Shown here: positions 1 to 8,770 of the stretch, piece after piece
How positions within the stretch are numbered: position 1 is the first letter of the stretch
Layout: each line of letters starts with the position of its first letter
The notes under the pieces: model-generated
Told to the model about the DNA's origin: nothing
What the model saw: the letters and a program-made list of their open reading frames with translations, nothing else
Databases searched by the model: none
Assembly (NCBI RefSeq): GCF_002250055.1
Contig: NZ_CP018866.1
Span: 1,604,501-1,668,500, forward strand
Length of the DNA: 64,000 bases
Origin: Sutcliffiella cohnii
GTDB taxonomy: Bacteria; Bacillota; Bacilli; Bacillales; Bacillaceae_I
Reading direction: 5' to 3'
Position numbers and translations under genes: made by a program

Positions 1-62
1 TAACAACCGTTAAAATTGTGAGGTTATTCAACTTAAGTATTTTAATAAAGGAGAGAACTATT

Positions 63-647
63 ATGGAAATAACACCAGTAGTACTATCAGGAGATAGAGT
101 AAAGATACAACCTATGGAACTTCATCACGTACAGGAGTTGTTTGAGGCGGGGAACAATCCTAATATATGGGCATACATGTCAATGAATGTTCGATCGATT
201 GAAGATATGAAAAATCTTGTGACGGGAGCACTTCAAGCGAGAGAGCAAGGAAGTGAATTCCCTTTTGTTATCATCGATAAGGATTCGGGGGAAATTGTGG
301 GAAGCACTCGTTTTCTTAACATTTCCATACCAAACCGTAACTTGGAAATTGGGTGGACGTGGCTGTCTCCAACTGTTTGGCGAACTAGAATTAATACAGA
401 ATGCAAATATCTTCTATTGAAACACTGCTTTGAAACACTTGGTACCATTCGTGTTCAAATCAAAACAGACAGTCGAAATGTTAGGTCACAACAAGCAATT
501 GAGCGGATTGGTGGGGTTAAAGAAGGGGTACATCGAAATCATATGATTATGCATGACGGGTATTTTAGAGACACTGTGTTTTACAGTATAATTGACAAAG
601 AATGGTTGCAAGTGAAGAGCAATTTGGAGAGTATGTTGGAGTTGTAA
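63..647 (+). CDS. GNAT N-acetyltransferase, RimJ/RimL-like
   Basis: 194-residue GNAT of the RimJ/RimL type, which moves acetyl from acetyl-CoA to an amine of a protein N-terminus or a small molecule. The N-terminal LSGDRVKIQPM strand and the late pattern SRNVRSQQAIERIG followed by GVKEGVHR are typical of this subgroup. The start is the ATG at 63 behind AAAGGAGAG; the frame is open further upstream to 18 but without a site. It begins a run of five acetyltransferase genes. The substrate cannot be told from sequence. Confidence 0.85.
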   Translation: MEITPVVLSGDRVKIQPMELHHVQELFEAGNNPNIWAYMSMNVRSIEDMKNLVTGALQAREQGSEFPFVIIDKDSGEIVGSTRFLNISIPNRNLEIGWTWLSPTVWRTRINTECKYLLLKHCFETLGTIRVQIKTDSRNVRSQQAIERIGGVKEGVHRNHMIMHDGYFRDTVFYSIIDKEWLQVKSNLESMLEL

Positions 648-685
648 GTTCATGCAATTAAAAAATAATATTAGGGGGAAAAATC

Positions 686-814
686 GTGGATTGGTATTGG
701 GTTCTGGCAGCATTCGCCCTTGCTTCAGGAGCGTTTTATAGCGCATATGAAGCGGAAAAAAGGTCGAAAACATTAGAGAAAAGAGTGAAAGAATTAGAAG
801 ATAAAATCAAGTGA
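686..814 (+). CDS. small membrane protein with coiled-coil tail (42 aa)
   Basis: Short GTG-start frame of 42 codons behind TTAGGGGGAA at ideal spacing. The first ~20 residues are hydrophobic and aromatic (one membrane segment); the rest is a charged heptad-like helix ending KRVKELEDKIK. It lies between two GNAT genes. The same architecture recurs at 5463. No family recognised; coding is supported only by the ribosome site and the coherent amphipathic composition. Confidence 0.55.
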   Translation: MDWYWVLAAFALASGAFYSAYEAEKRSKTLEKRVKELEDKIK

Positions 815-917
815 TGGTTGTGATAAATGGTGAGTTTCTTCAAGAAGTAGAACCCAAGTTTACCATTAACTGTTGAAGTAATAGAGAACTACGAATCACA
901 AACTGGGGGATTAGGTC

Positions 918-1793
918 ATGACAAAAATAGAACTAATGAAAGATTCCGAAGTTGATATTGTTGCTAGTTTCATATCAGAACTGAACAGTATCGAACAATC
1001 TCATATTGGATATTGTGGCAAAGATCGGTTAGAAATTGCCCATTCAATAAGAGAAGACATCACAGATATTGCTTATAATAACAGCTTTTTGACTGTGTAT
1101 GATGAAGGCGAATTAATTGGTGTTATAGGATTTGATTCGGATCTTGAGAGTAATAGTGCTGAAGTATGGGGACCTTTTATTAAGGAAGACAAGTGGAACA
1201 TTGTTAATAGCTTATGGAAGAGAATGATAGAATTACTTCCTGATGAAATAAACTCTATTAGTATGTTTCCAAATAAAGAAAATAAACAAGTTCTTCAGCT
1301 TGCGAAAGAGCTATCATTTAATAAACATAGTGATCAAACGATATTGAATTATAACCGCAGTAGAGTGAAGGAATTAGAAGAGATTCCTATGTTAGAACTA
1401 GGGGAAAGGTTTTACACAGAAATGAAACAGCTGCATGATCAATCTTTTCCTAATACTTATTATAGCGGTCAACAAATTATTAACCGACTAAATGATGATA
1501 GGAAAGTATTCGTAATCGAAAATGACGGTCAATTATCCGGTTATATTTATGTAGAAGCAGAGCCAGACTATGGAGAAGCGAGTATTGAATTTTTTGCTGT
1601 TCATGAAAGTGAGAGGGGAAAAGGAATAGGGCAAAAACTATTAACTGTTGCTTTAAAATGGCTTTTCACTATTGAAAGCATCGAATCTATTAATCTTTGC
1701 GTCAATTCTAGCAATCAAACTGCTATAAATCTATATAAAAAAGTTGGATTTCAACAAACACATGAATTATGTTTTTTCACTAAGAATTTATGA
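918..1793 (+). CDS. tandem-domain GNAT acetyltransferase
   Basis: 291 residues, two GNAT folds in tandem. The C-terminal half is the clear catalytic domain: strand IEFFAVHESERGKGIGQKLL (acetyl-CoA loop R/GKGIG) and the end motif NQTAINLYKKVGFQQTHE. The N-terminal half is degenerate. The start ATG follows GGGGGATTAGGTC. A decayed copy of its last ~65 bases is found at 3463-3524, so this family has been duplicated locally. Substrate unknown. Confidence 0.85.
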   Translation: MTKIELMKDSEVDIVASFISELNSIEQSHIGYCGKDRLEIAHSIREDITDIAYNNSFLTVYDEGELIGVIGFDSDLESNSAEVWGPFIKEDKWNIVNSLWKRMIELLPDEINSISMFPNKENKQVLQLAKELSFNKHSDQTILNYNRSRVKELEEIPMLELGERFYTEMKQLHDQSFPNTYYSGQQIINRLNDDRKVFVIENDGQLSGYIYVEAEPDYGEASIEFFAVHESERGKGIGQKLLTVALKWLFTIESIESINLCVNSSNQTAINLYKKVGFQQTHELCFFTKNL

Positions 1794-1927
1794 GTTTTCT
1801 AACGGAGAGCATTATTTTCGGTAGGAGTAGAGCTTTTTATCTTATAGTGTATTCATAAAATATACTTTATTAATTGAAATTTTACATAGGATTATTAAAA
1901 AGCTGTTCGTAAGAAGGAGAAACTTTA

Positions 1928-2800
1928 ATGGCCACATACAACAAACCAATATTAGAATTAGTCCAATTTGATAAATGTGATGTTCCAGGATTAATCGAGC
2001 TGTCTGCATCAGTTGGATGGGATTATGATGAAAAAGAAATTGGGACTGTTTTGTCGTCAGGTAAAATATTTGGACATAAAAATGCGGAAGGAAAAATTGT
2101 TTCTAGTGCTGCATTAATTCCTTATGATAGTTCTCTAGCTTCAATTGGTATGGTTATTGTTAATAAAGAATTTAGAGGTTTTGGGTTAGGAAAAGAGACT
2201 ACGAAGAAATGTATAGAAAGTGTTTCTAAAGACACTACTATTATGCTAATTGCAACAGAAGAAGGAAAACCCCTCTATGAGAAAATGGGCTTTCATACTG
2301 TTGATTCTGTTCATAAATATATATGTGAGAACTATATAACTATTTCCAAACCGATGAATAACAGTGCTGTTATCATGGAAGATTTTAGTGGAGTCGATAT
2401 GAATGAAATACTAAAGCTAGATGAGAACGCCTTTGGAGACAGAAGAAGCCGTTTTCTTATGAATAGAATAAAACAATCAGAAAAGTGTTTAGTTGTAAAA
2501 GATAATAATGGAACAATAGTGGGATATGGACTTTCTATTTTAGGACCAGTTAATCTCCTATTAGGTCCTATTGTAGCACCAGACCTCCAAACTGCATCAT
2601 TATTAATAGATAAATTGTCTTCAAAGCATCATGGGAAACTAAGAATTGATGTCCCATCAGGTAATGAGGAGTTTATGTTGCTACTTGAGAAAAGTGGATT
2701 TGTTAATGTAAGTCAACCACCAATAATGGTACTCAATTCTGTTAATATGCCACCTAGAAACAAGACATTATACGGAATTGCTGCGCAAATTTTTGGGTAG
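1928..2800 (+). CDS. GNAT acetyltransferase with C-terminal second domain
   Basis: 290 residues. Residues ~1-130 form a GNAT domain (GMVIVNKEFRGFGLGKETTKKC, then PLYEKMGF); ~140-290 resemble the acetyltransf_18-type C-terminal domain seen behind such GNATs (FGDRRSRFLMNRI, GPIVAPDLQTASLL). The start ATG follows AAGGAGAAACTTTA. It has its own 134-base upstream gap, so it is probably transcribed separately from the gene at 918. Substrate unknown. Confidence 0.85.
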   Translation: MATYNKPILELVQFDKCDVPGLIELSASVGWDYDEKEIGTVLSSGKIFGHKNAEGKIVSSAALIPYDSSLASIGMVIVNKEFRGFGLGKETTKKCIESVSKDTTIMLIATEEGKPLYEKMGFHTVDSVHKYICENYITISKPMNNSAVIMEDFSGVDMNEILKLDENAFGDRRSRFLMNRIKQSEKCLVVKDNNGTIVGYGLSILGPVNLLLGPIVAPDLQTASLLIDKLSSKHHGKLRIDVPSGNEEFMLLLEKSGFVNVSQPPIMVLNSVNMPPRNKTLYGIAAQIFG

Positions 2801-2936
2801 TTTGTGAAATCTACCAGGGTGCGAAAACTTAACAGTGGTATTCACCTTTTCTTGTTGAAGCGAGGTAGATTAGAGATGTGTTATGTACTTATGCAGACGT
2901 ATGTTCTTAGGTTAGTTTGAAAATAGGAGGGATAAA

Positions 2937-3413
2937 ATGGAGAAAATCGATTACTTGGAATTAAGACATTTTTCAGATGAATATATGGATACTTTGAATT
3001 CTTTTCGACTTCCTGAAGAGCAAGTTCAATTCACGTCGTTGCCAATTAATTATAAGGTAGTAACAGAGGGCCAGCAAAGGATCGTTATACTTAATGATAA
3101 GGAACCAGTTGGATTCTTCTTATTGCATTCAACTGAAAGAGTGAAAGAATACTCAGACAATCCCAAAGCTATGTTACTAACAGCATTATCTATAGACCAG
3201 ACTCAACAAGGAAAAGGTTATGCGAAGAAAGCAATGTTGTTACTAAGGGATTTTATTGCGAATGAATTTCCAAATTGTAAAGAAATCGTATTAGCGGTTA
3301 ATCACAGAAATATAGCTGCTCAACAACTATATTTGAAAGTTGGATTTCGGGATACGGGAATTAGAAGAATTGGTCCTATTGGTGAACAGTTCATATTGAG
3401 TTTAGTATTTTAA
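2937..3413 (+). CDS. GNAT acetyltransferase
   Basis: 158 residues, single GNAT domain. The acetyl-CoA motif is ALSIDQTQQGKGYAKKAM near residue 88 and the late motif is NHRNIAAQQLYLKVGFRDTG. Start ATG behind TAGGAGGGATAAA. It is followed directly by a relic of another GNAT 3' end, which suggests recombination among related acetyltransferase genes here. Confidence 0.85.
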   Translation: MEKIDYLELRHFSDEYMDTLNSFRLPEEQVQFTSLPINYKVVTEGQQRIVILNDKEPVGFFLLHSTERVKEYSDNPKAMLLTALSIDQTQQGKGYAKKAMLLLRDFIANEFPNCKEIVLAVNHRNIAAQQLYLKVGFRDTGIRRIGPIGEQFILSLVF

Positions 3414-3462
3414 ATTCTCCAGCTCCAAATCAATCAAAGAAGGAAGTTTTATTTCTTTACAA

Positions 3463-3524
3463 AAATCTATATAAAACTGTTTCAGCGAACAAATGAATTA
3501 TGTTTTTTTAGTAAAATTTTTAGA
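3463..3524 (+). pseudogene. relic of a GNAT gene 3' end
   Basis: About 60 bases match the end of the GNAT gene at 918-1793. Both share AATCTATATAAAA, then a stretch that is shorter and scrambled here, then AATGAATTATGTTTTTT and a similar A/T-rich tail to the stop. The corresponding source is 1727-1793. In the original frame this copy has a stop and lacks several codons, so it is dead. It reads as the residue of a tandem duplication or of a deleted paralogue. Confidence 0.6.
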
Positions 3525-3548
3525 GTATGCAGAAGAGGGAAGGGGGAA

Positions 3549-3899
3549 GTGAGAGTGATACATCAAATGGGGTTGTACGGAGAGTATTTTCAATCAATTA
3601 AAGAGGGTAAGAAGAAGATTGAAGTACGTTTAAACGATGAGAAAAGAAGAAAGATAAAAGTTGGAGATACGATTGAATTTACTAGAGTTCCTGAACAAGA
3701 TGAAACATTACAAGCACAAGTTGTGAATCTGAAAATATACGATTCGTTTCAAGCGATGTATGAAGATATTCCTTTTCAAGATTTTGATTGTGAAGGTTGG
3801 ACAATGCAAGAAATGATGGATGGTACATATGAGATATATACACCAGAGCAAGAAAAAAATTGGGGAGCTTTAGCTATTGCGATAAAATATAAGGACTAA
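3549..3899 (+). CDS. ASCH-domain protein
   Basis: 116 residues with the small ASCH fold, a PUA-like beta barrel thought to bind RNA or modified nucleotides. Visible hallmarks: GLYGEYFQSIKEGKKKIEVRL at the N-terminus and VGDTIEFTR in the middle, then the YEDIPFQDFDCEGW helix. GTG start at 3549 behind GAGGGA; a second GTG at 3555 behind AGGGGG is equally possible. Function in Bacillus is not established. Confidence 0.8.
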   Translation: MRVIHQMGLYGEYFQSIKEGKKKIEVRLNDEKRRKIKVGDTIEFTRVPEQDETLQAQVVNLKIYDSFQAMYEDIPFQDFDCEGWTMQEMMDGTYEIYTPEQEKNWGALAIAIKYKD

Positions 3900-3942
3900 T
3901 ACAACTTTTTTACGAGACTAATCGAAAAAGAGGTGATTGACC

Positions 3943-4404
3943 TTGAAAACAATAAACGTTTTTCTCGTTTTATTTCTTGGGCTTCTATTTATATCTGGTT
4001 GTACGGGTGAACAAAAGTCAACAGATATTTATATGTATCCTGATAATATTCCCCTTCCATATATTAAAGTTCCAGAAGATATAGTTGATATACATGGTGA
4101 GCTAGAAAATAAAGAAAGATTTGATGAATTTTTTCTAAATGTAGAACAAGGGATAGAGGATAGTATCAGAGTTGTTAGGTATACAACTGAAGGTGCTCCT
4201 ATACTTTATGATTATGATTTTGATAAAGAAGCAATAAAGGTGAAAATTGACTCAACAAGAGATGGTTTTGGTCAAAAAGAAATTATTCATACAACTTGTA
4301 GTGCCATTAAAGTAGATGAAACTTCAAGCAGGACTAGTTACAACCTTAAAAGATGTATCCCTAAAATAGAAGACAACACAATTTTAATTATTGAACATAA
4401 GTGA
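3943..4404 (+). CDS. lipoprotein of unknown function
   Basis: About 153 residues from the TTG at 3943 (AAAGAGGTGATTGACC precedes it); an earlier TTG at 3937 is too close to the site. The N-terminus is a lipoprotein signal with lipobox FISGC, so the mature protein is anchored outside the membrane by a diacylglycerol cysteine. The mature part is acidic with a Tyr/Asp-rich middle (YDYDFDKE) and two later cysteines. Family not recognised. A rho-independent terminator follows. Confidence 0.75.
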   Translation: MKTINVFLVLFLGLLFISGCTGEQKSTDIYMYPDNIPLPYIKVPEDIVDIHGELENKERFDEFFLNVEQGIEDSIRVVRYTTEGAPILYDYDFDKEAIKVKIDSTRDGFGQKEIIHTTCSAIKVDETSSRTSYNLKRCIPKIEDNTILIIEHK

Positions 4405-4426
4405 TTTTTATAACCCTATAAATAAT

Positions 4427-4453
4427 AAAGGCGATCAGAATGGATCGTCTTTT
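4427..4453 (+). terminator. rho-independent terminator
   Basis: AAAGGCGATC pairs with GATCGTCTTT (one G-U) around a short loop, and the 3' arm runs into T residues. It ends the lipoprotein gene at 3943-4404. Confidence 0.65.
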
Positions 4454-4697
4454 CCATTCTTAAACTGTTTTTGATATAAAAAAGAACTGTTGTAAAGAAA
4501 GGAAAGGACTATTTTTCAAGTTTGAAAAATTAGTAAAAAGTGAATAGGAATTTTATGTTAAAATTGTTATGCTGTTATATTTTTTGGAGTGATGTTAATG
4601 CGATCTATCATATCAAAACGTCAATAACTTCCACATTCGTTTAAAACGGAGGTTGCAAAGATTATCACGATTTGTTGTTTTATTTTAAGGGGGAAAA

Positions 4698-5330
4698 ATG
4701 GATACATTAAAAGGTAAAAATATTATATATTTCATTTTATTACATTACTTGATATTGGCTTTTGCATTTTGGACACCTTTATTTGAGGGGTTTTATTCAA
4801 ATATTATCGCATTTGTCCTATTTATTTTTGTCTTAACTCTTTTTAAAGATGTAAGATTAACTATCAGTAAATCCTTTAATCCAATTGTGTTTAAAAAAGG
4901 TTCCTTCTATTTAGCATTATTTCTTTGCGTAATATCATTTTACATTTTTGCAGCTATTTACTATGGTAGAGGAATAGACTTAGCTACAACATGGTACTAT
5001 TTAACTCATCCGCATTACACGGTTCCAGATAGAACATTGTACAAACTAATATTATTTTCTATTGGATTGGTTGTTATTAGACCTATAATGGAAGAAATTA
5101 TTTACCGTGTTTTAATACAGGGTTACTTACAATCAAAGTTTAATAAATGGATAGCATTATTTGCAACTTCGTTTATTTTTGGGATAATGCATTTCGACAA
5201 CATGATACACCCTGGTATTCACGGGCTAGTTTATGGTTTTTTGAATATGAAATTCAAATCAATATATCCCTCACTAGTACTACATATGCTTTGGAACCTT
5301 TATGCATTATTTTACTTTAATTACATTTAA
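4698..5330 (+). CDS. CPBP-family intramembrane metalloprotease
   Basis: 210 residues with about six membrane helices. It carries the CPBP (Abi/CAAX protease) motifs: MEEIIYR near residue 131 (the EExxxR motif), FGIMHF (second motif His) and the third HPGIHGLVYG segment. Members cleave in the membrane or process peptides; some give bacteriocin immunity. ATG start behind AAGGGGGAAAA. A nine-codon frame with its own strong ribosome site lies 70 bases upstream (see findings). Target unknown. Confidence 0.8.
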   Translation: MDTLKGKNIIYFILLHYLILAFAFWTPLFEGFYSNIIAFVLFIFVLTLFKDVRLTISKSFNPIVFKKGSFYLALFLCVISFYIFAAIYYGRGIDLATTWYYLTHPHYTVPDRTLYKLILFSIGLVVIRPIMEEIIYRVLIQGYLQSKFNKWIALFATSFIFGIMHFDNMIHPGIHGLVYGFLNMKFKSIYPSLVLHMLWNLYALFYFNYI

Positions 5331-5462
5331 AAGAATTAAATTTTGAAAAAATAGTTCAAAGGTTCATAGACAACAACCTCGATGTTCCTATTGATGAGTA
5401 GACAAGCCACAAACTTAACGATTTTGTACTAGGGTATTTCATAGCTATGGGAGGGAAAGTAA

Positions 5463-5582
5463 ATGTGGGTATTGATGCTGATTGTTATTATTGGAATAAG
5501 TACAATTATTAGTTTGTTAAGAGAGCATTCAAAACAAAATAAGAGAATTATAGAACTACTGGAAGAAAAAAATAAACAATAG
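5463..5582 (+). CDS. small membrane protein with charged tail (39 aa)
   Basis: ATG frame of 39 codons behind GGGAGGGAAAGTAA. Residues 2-20 are a strongly hydrophobic membrane segment; the rest is a charged helix (IIELLEEKNKQ). Same design as the 42-residue frame at 686, although the sequences are not obviously the same family. It ends 37 bases before a GNAT gene. Coding is inferred from site and composition only. Confidence 0.55.
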   Translation: MWVLMLIVIIGISTIISLLREHSKQNKRIIELLEEKNKQ

Positions 5583-5619
5583 TGTTCAACCGATGGATAG
5601 GAGAGGGGGTATAGAGAGT

Positions 5620-6117
5620 ATGATTTCTTTTAGAAATGTTCAATCTACAGACTTAGAACAGTTGTTAAAGATTGAGAACGAAGGGTTTTCGAAAGAAGAA
5701 GCTGCCACGAGAGAAGCTTTTGTGGAGAGGATTCGTTTAATATCTGATACATTCATTGTCGCAGAAAAGGCAGGGGAAATCATAGGTTATATTAATGGAC
5801 CTGTCATTAATAAGCCTTACATAACTGATGACCTTTTTGCGAAAATCAAACAGAATCCGAATAGAGGAGGATTTCAGAGTGTATTAGGAATAGCTGTTTC
5901 CAAGAAGGTCAGGAAACAAGGAATTGCTAAAATGTTGATGGGGAAAATGGGAGAACTGGTAGAAGAATATGAAAGGGAAGGCATCACGTTAACGTGTAAA
6001 GGCGAATTAGTTTCTTTCTATGAGAAATTAGGTTTTGTTAACCATGGCATGAGTAAATCACAACATGGGGGAACACAATGGTACAACATGGTTAAGTTAA
6101 GAGAGAGTGTGGGGTGA
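5620..6117 (+). CDS. GNAT acetyltransferase
   Basis: 165 residues from the ATG at 5620 (GAGAGGGGG ten bases before); the frame is open from 5593. Acetyl-CoA motif LGIAVSKKVRKQGIAKMLM near residue 91, end motif FYEKLGFVNHG. The family resembles the AANAT-like small-amine acetyltransferases of Bacillus. Its last 21 bases overlap the convergent phosphatase gene. Confidence 0.85.
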   Translation: MISFRNVQSTDLEQLLKIENEGFSKEEAATREAFVERIRLISDTFIVAEKAGEIIGYINGPVINKPYITDDLFAKIKQNPNRGGFQSVLGIAVSKKVRKQGIAKMLMGKMGELVEEYEREGITLTCKGELVSFYEKLGFVNHGMSKSQHGGTQWYNMVKLRESVG

Positions 6118-6699
6118 TTGTTTCATCCTCGTTCTCTTATAATAGTGTATCGCTAAAAGAGTTATGGCTAAGCCTAAACCGAACCCTCCAAGGAAATCTG
6201 TGAAATAATGTGCCTTTTCCACCACGCGACTTATTCCAATTAATATCGATAGCAATATTCCAATTGCATAGATATAATATTTGTGCCTTTTATAACCTCC
6301 CACTTCCACAATCATATAGCAAGTGAGTAAATAAAAAATAACAGCATACATCGCATGGCCACTAATAAAACTAAACCCGTCTTGGCCATGCTCGAACGGG
6401 GGACGTTCCCGTTTGACAACCGCTTTTATCCACTCCGTTAAAAATAGAGCTCCGCCAACCGTCATGAATACAGTAATACTTGCAAACATTCTTCTTTTCT
6501 TCAGTAGAAAAATAATTAAAATAATTGCCCCAGCAGTAATAAAAGCTCCTCTTCCAAGATAATCAAACCAAACTAGCCACTGAAAAGGCTCTAAAATGGG
6601 GAACATTTGATTATCCAGCTCCATCACCCAATCCGTTTTGTAATTAAGTAAGCAAAATACAAATAGTATAATGCCAAAAAAAATTCCCAATTGCACCAT
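6097..6699 (-). CDS. PAP2-family membrane phosphatase
   Basis: About 200 residues, five or six membrane helices. All three PAP2 signature blocks are present: KAVVKRERPPF, SGHAM and SRVVEKAHYFTDFLGG. Family members dephosphorylate lipid phosphates such as phosphatidylglycerol phosphate or undecaprenyl pyrophosphate on the outer membrane face. I place the start at the second Met (6699) because the codons before it contain AGTGGAGGA at proper spacing, while the Met at 6723 has no site. Confidence 0.85.
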   Translation of the reverse strand: MVQLGIFFGIILFVFCLLNYKTDWVMELDNQMFPILEPFQWLVWFDYLGRGAFITAGAIILIIFLLKKRRMFASITVFMTVGGALFLTEWIKAVVKRERPPFEHGQDGFSFISGHAMYAVIFYLLTCYMIVEVGGYKRHKYYIYAIGILLSILIGISRVVEKAHYFTDFLGGFGLGLAITLLAIHYYKRTRMKQSPHTLS

Positions 6700-6861
6700 A
6701 ACAAAAAATCCTCCACTTTTCATGCCAAAGTTGTTTTAGTTTCTCTCTTTAATTCAATATTCACTCCATTATTATTGTAATTGCCATTAATTTTAGTTTG
6801 AGAAACATTCCATTCAGTATTTCTTATTATGATATAGGGAATTATAAGGAAAATGCTATGA

Positions 6862-7881
6862 GTGGAATGTGCAAGGATGAGTATGGAAAAACCCAATTTA
6901 ACTTTAGCTGAAATGGGAAAGCTCTGGGTAACCTATATGGGAAATACAATGGGTAAATGCATCCTTAGTTATTATAGGAGGCATATAGAAGACCCTGATA
7001 TACAAAGTGTTTTAGAATACGCGTGGACTATTACAAACAACTACATAAAAGAAATAACTCACATTTTCAACGAAGAGAACTTTCCTATCCCGGTTGGTTT
7101 TACAGAAGAAGATGTAAATCTTGATGCGCCGAGATTGTTTAAGGATGAGTTTTATCTTTATTATTTGCAATACACTGGAAAAGTTGGAATGAGTATCTAT
7201 AGTTCGGCAATTTCAGTTGTAACGAGAAAAGATATAAATGAGTTTTATGTTAGATGTCTTCAGGAGACTGTCAAATTGTTGACAATGACAAAAGAAATTT
7301 TAACGGCAAAAGGTCTTTTAATGAATGCACCGGGTACCCCTATGCCAGAAGAAGTACAATTTGTGAAAAATAAAAGTTTTTCTAGCGGTGGTTTTTTAGG
7401 GAAAAAAAGAGCACCTCATGCATTAGAGGTGGCCCATATATTCGATAATCTAAATAACGATGTTACTAGTAAGGCGCTTATTATTGGCTTTTATCAAGGT
7501 ACTCAAGATAAAAAGGTAAAAGAGTTTTTAGAACGTGGTAAAAATATTAATAAAAAGCACATTGAGTTACTTACAAATATATTAAATGACAGTGATTTGC
7601 CTGCACCAACTTTAATAGATCATTTAGTTACAGACTCAACGACAAAAGTTTTTTCGGATAAAATAATGTTGGCTCACAAAATAGATATGTTTTCAATGAA
7701 AATAAGGTCGTATGGAAAAGGATCATCTCTTAATGGAAGAACAGATATCGGTGCGATTTATGCACGTTGTATAGCGGATGTTTCATTATACATTAAATCT
7801 GGAGCGGATATTATGATTCAAAATGATTGGATGGAGCAACCGCCAATGGCACCTAATCGAGAAGACTTAGATTTAGGTTAG
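6862..7881 (+). CDS. DUF3231 family protein
   Basis: 339 residues made of two similar four-helix halves (~10-165 and ~185-330). Each resembles the spore coat F/DUF3231 helical bundle; diagnostic words are FNEENFPIPVGFTEEDVN and the repeated helices around KHIELLTNILNDSDLPAP. Members occur in spore-forming Bacilli; the role is not established. Start is uncertain between GTG 6862 (AAGGA ten bases before) and ATG 6877 or 6883. A hairpin separates it from convergent kynA. Confidence 0.8.
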   Translation: MECARMSMEKPNLTLAEMGKLWVTYMGNTMGKCILSYYRRHIEDPDIQSVLEYAWTITNNYIKEITHIFNEENFPIPVGFTEEDVNLDAPRLFKDEFYLYYLQYTGKVGMSIYSSAISVVTRKDINEFYVRCLQETVKLLTMTKEILTAKGLLMNAPGTPMPEEVQFVKNKSFSSGGFLGKKRAPHALEVAHIFDNLNNDVTSKALIIGFYQGTQDKKVKEFLERGKNINKKHIELLTNILNDSDLPAPTLIDHLVTDSTTKVFSDKIMLAHKIDMFSMKIRSYGKGSSLNGRTDIGAIYARCIADVSLYIKSGADIMIQNDWMEQPPMAPNREDLDLG

Positions 7882-7886
7882 TTCAG

Positions 7887-7912
7887 CCCCTCCTTCTTTT
7901 AAAAAGGAGGGG
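7887..7912. terminator. hairpin between convergent genes
   Basis: Perfect 9-bp stem CCCCTCCTT / AAGGAGGGG with an A/T loop, between the ends of the DUF3231 gene and kynA. No clear T run follows on either strand, so it may be a weak two-way terminator or a transcript-end stabiliser. Confidence 0.5.
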
Positions 7913-7922
7913 AGACTAATAG

Positions 7923-8768
7923 TTAGATTTCTGTTCGTAAATCCCAAAGTTCTGGGAAGAAACGTTGATCTAATACTTTTTTCAAGTAGTTTACTCCCGA
8001 GGAGCCACCAGTCCCTACTTTAAAACCGATAATGCGCTCGACCGTTTTCATGTGACGGAAGCGCCATTGCTGCAACCAATCTTCAATGTCTACAAGCTTT
8101 TCTCCAAGTTGGTATAAATTCCAATATTGATTCGTATTTCGGTAAACAGTGAGCCATGCATTGCGAACAGTATCGTCTTCTTTATATGGCTTTGAAAAAT
8201 CACGTGTGAGTAAGTCAGGATTGATTGGCAGTCCGGCTCTCGCAAGCGCTTGAATTGACACGTCGTATATACTAGGTGCATGGTAAGCTTTCTCCAGCAC
8301 TTGATGAAGATTGGCGTCTTTTTCGTAAATTTTTAAAATATGACCAGTTTTGTAGCCAAGAGCAAATTCGATTAGACGGTACTGATACGACTGGAATCCT
8401 GAAGCTTGCCCAAGTGAATCGCGAAATTCCATATATTCAGAAGGAGTTAAGGTGGAAAGAACATCCCACGCCTGGATAATTTGTGATTGAATTTTAGAGA
8501 CACGTGCTAGTCGCTTAAACGAAGTCGGAAGGTCATCTGCTTGAATAGATTCAATCGCTGCGTTCGTTTCATGTAATATTAACTTCATCCATAGTTCGCT
8601 TACTTGGTGGATGATGATAAAAAGCATTTCATCGTGATGGTCAGATAGACGGTCCTGACTAGAGAGCAAGTCATCTAATTGTAAATATTCTCCGTACGTC
8701 ATATTGTTTTTAAAATCAGTGTGAATTCCTTTTTCATTAGTAGTTGCTTTATTTTGATAATCAGTCAT
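7923..8768 (-). CDS. kynA: tryptophan 2,3-dioxygenase
   Basis: 281 residues, heme enzyme opening the indole ring of L-tryptophan to N-formylkynurenine. Recognisable stretches: [36 protein letters not shown] (substrate-pocket His and Arg/Phe region), [16 protein letters not shown] and the C-terminal [24 protein letters not shown] with the heme-ligand His. Length fits the family. It is the last gene of a leftward operon, two bases after kynB. Confidence 0.95.
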   Translation of the reverse strand: MTDYQNKATTNEKGIHTDFKNNMTYGEYLQLDDLLSSQDRLSDHHDEMLFIIIHQVSELWMKLILHETNAAIESIQADDLPTSFKRLARVSKIQSQIIQAWDVLSTLTPSEYMEFRDSLGQASGFQSYQYRLIEFALGYKTGHILKIYEKDANLHQVLEKAYHAPSIYDVSIQALARAGLPINPDLLTRDFSKPYKEDDTVRNAWLTVYRNTNQYWNLYQLGEKLVDIEDWLQQWRFRHMKTVERIIGFKVGTGGSSGVNYLKKVLDQRFFPELWDLRTEI

Positions 8769-8770
8769 CG

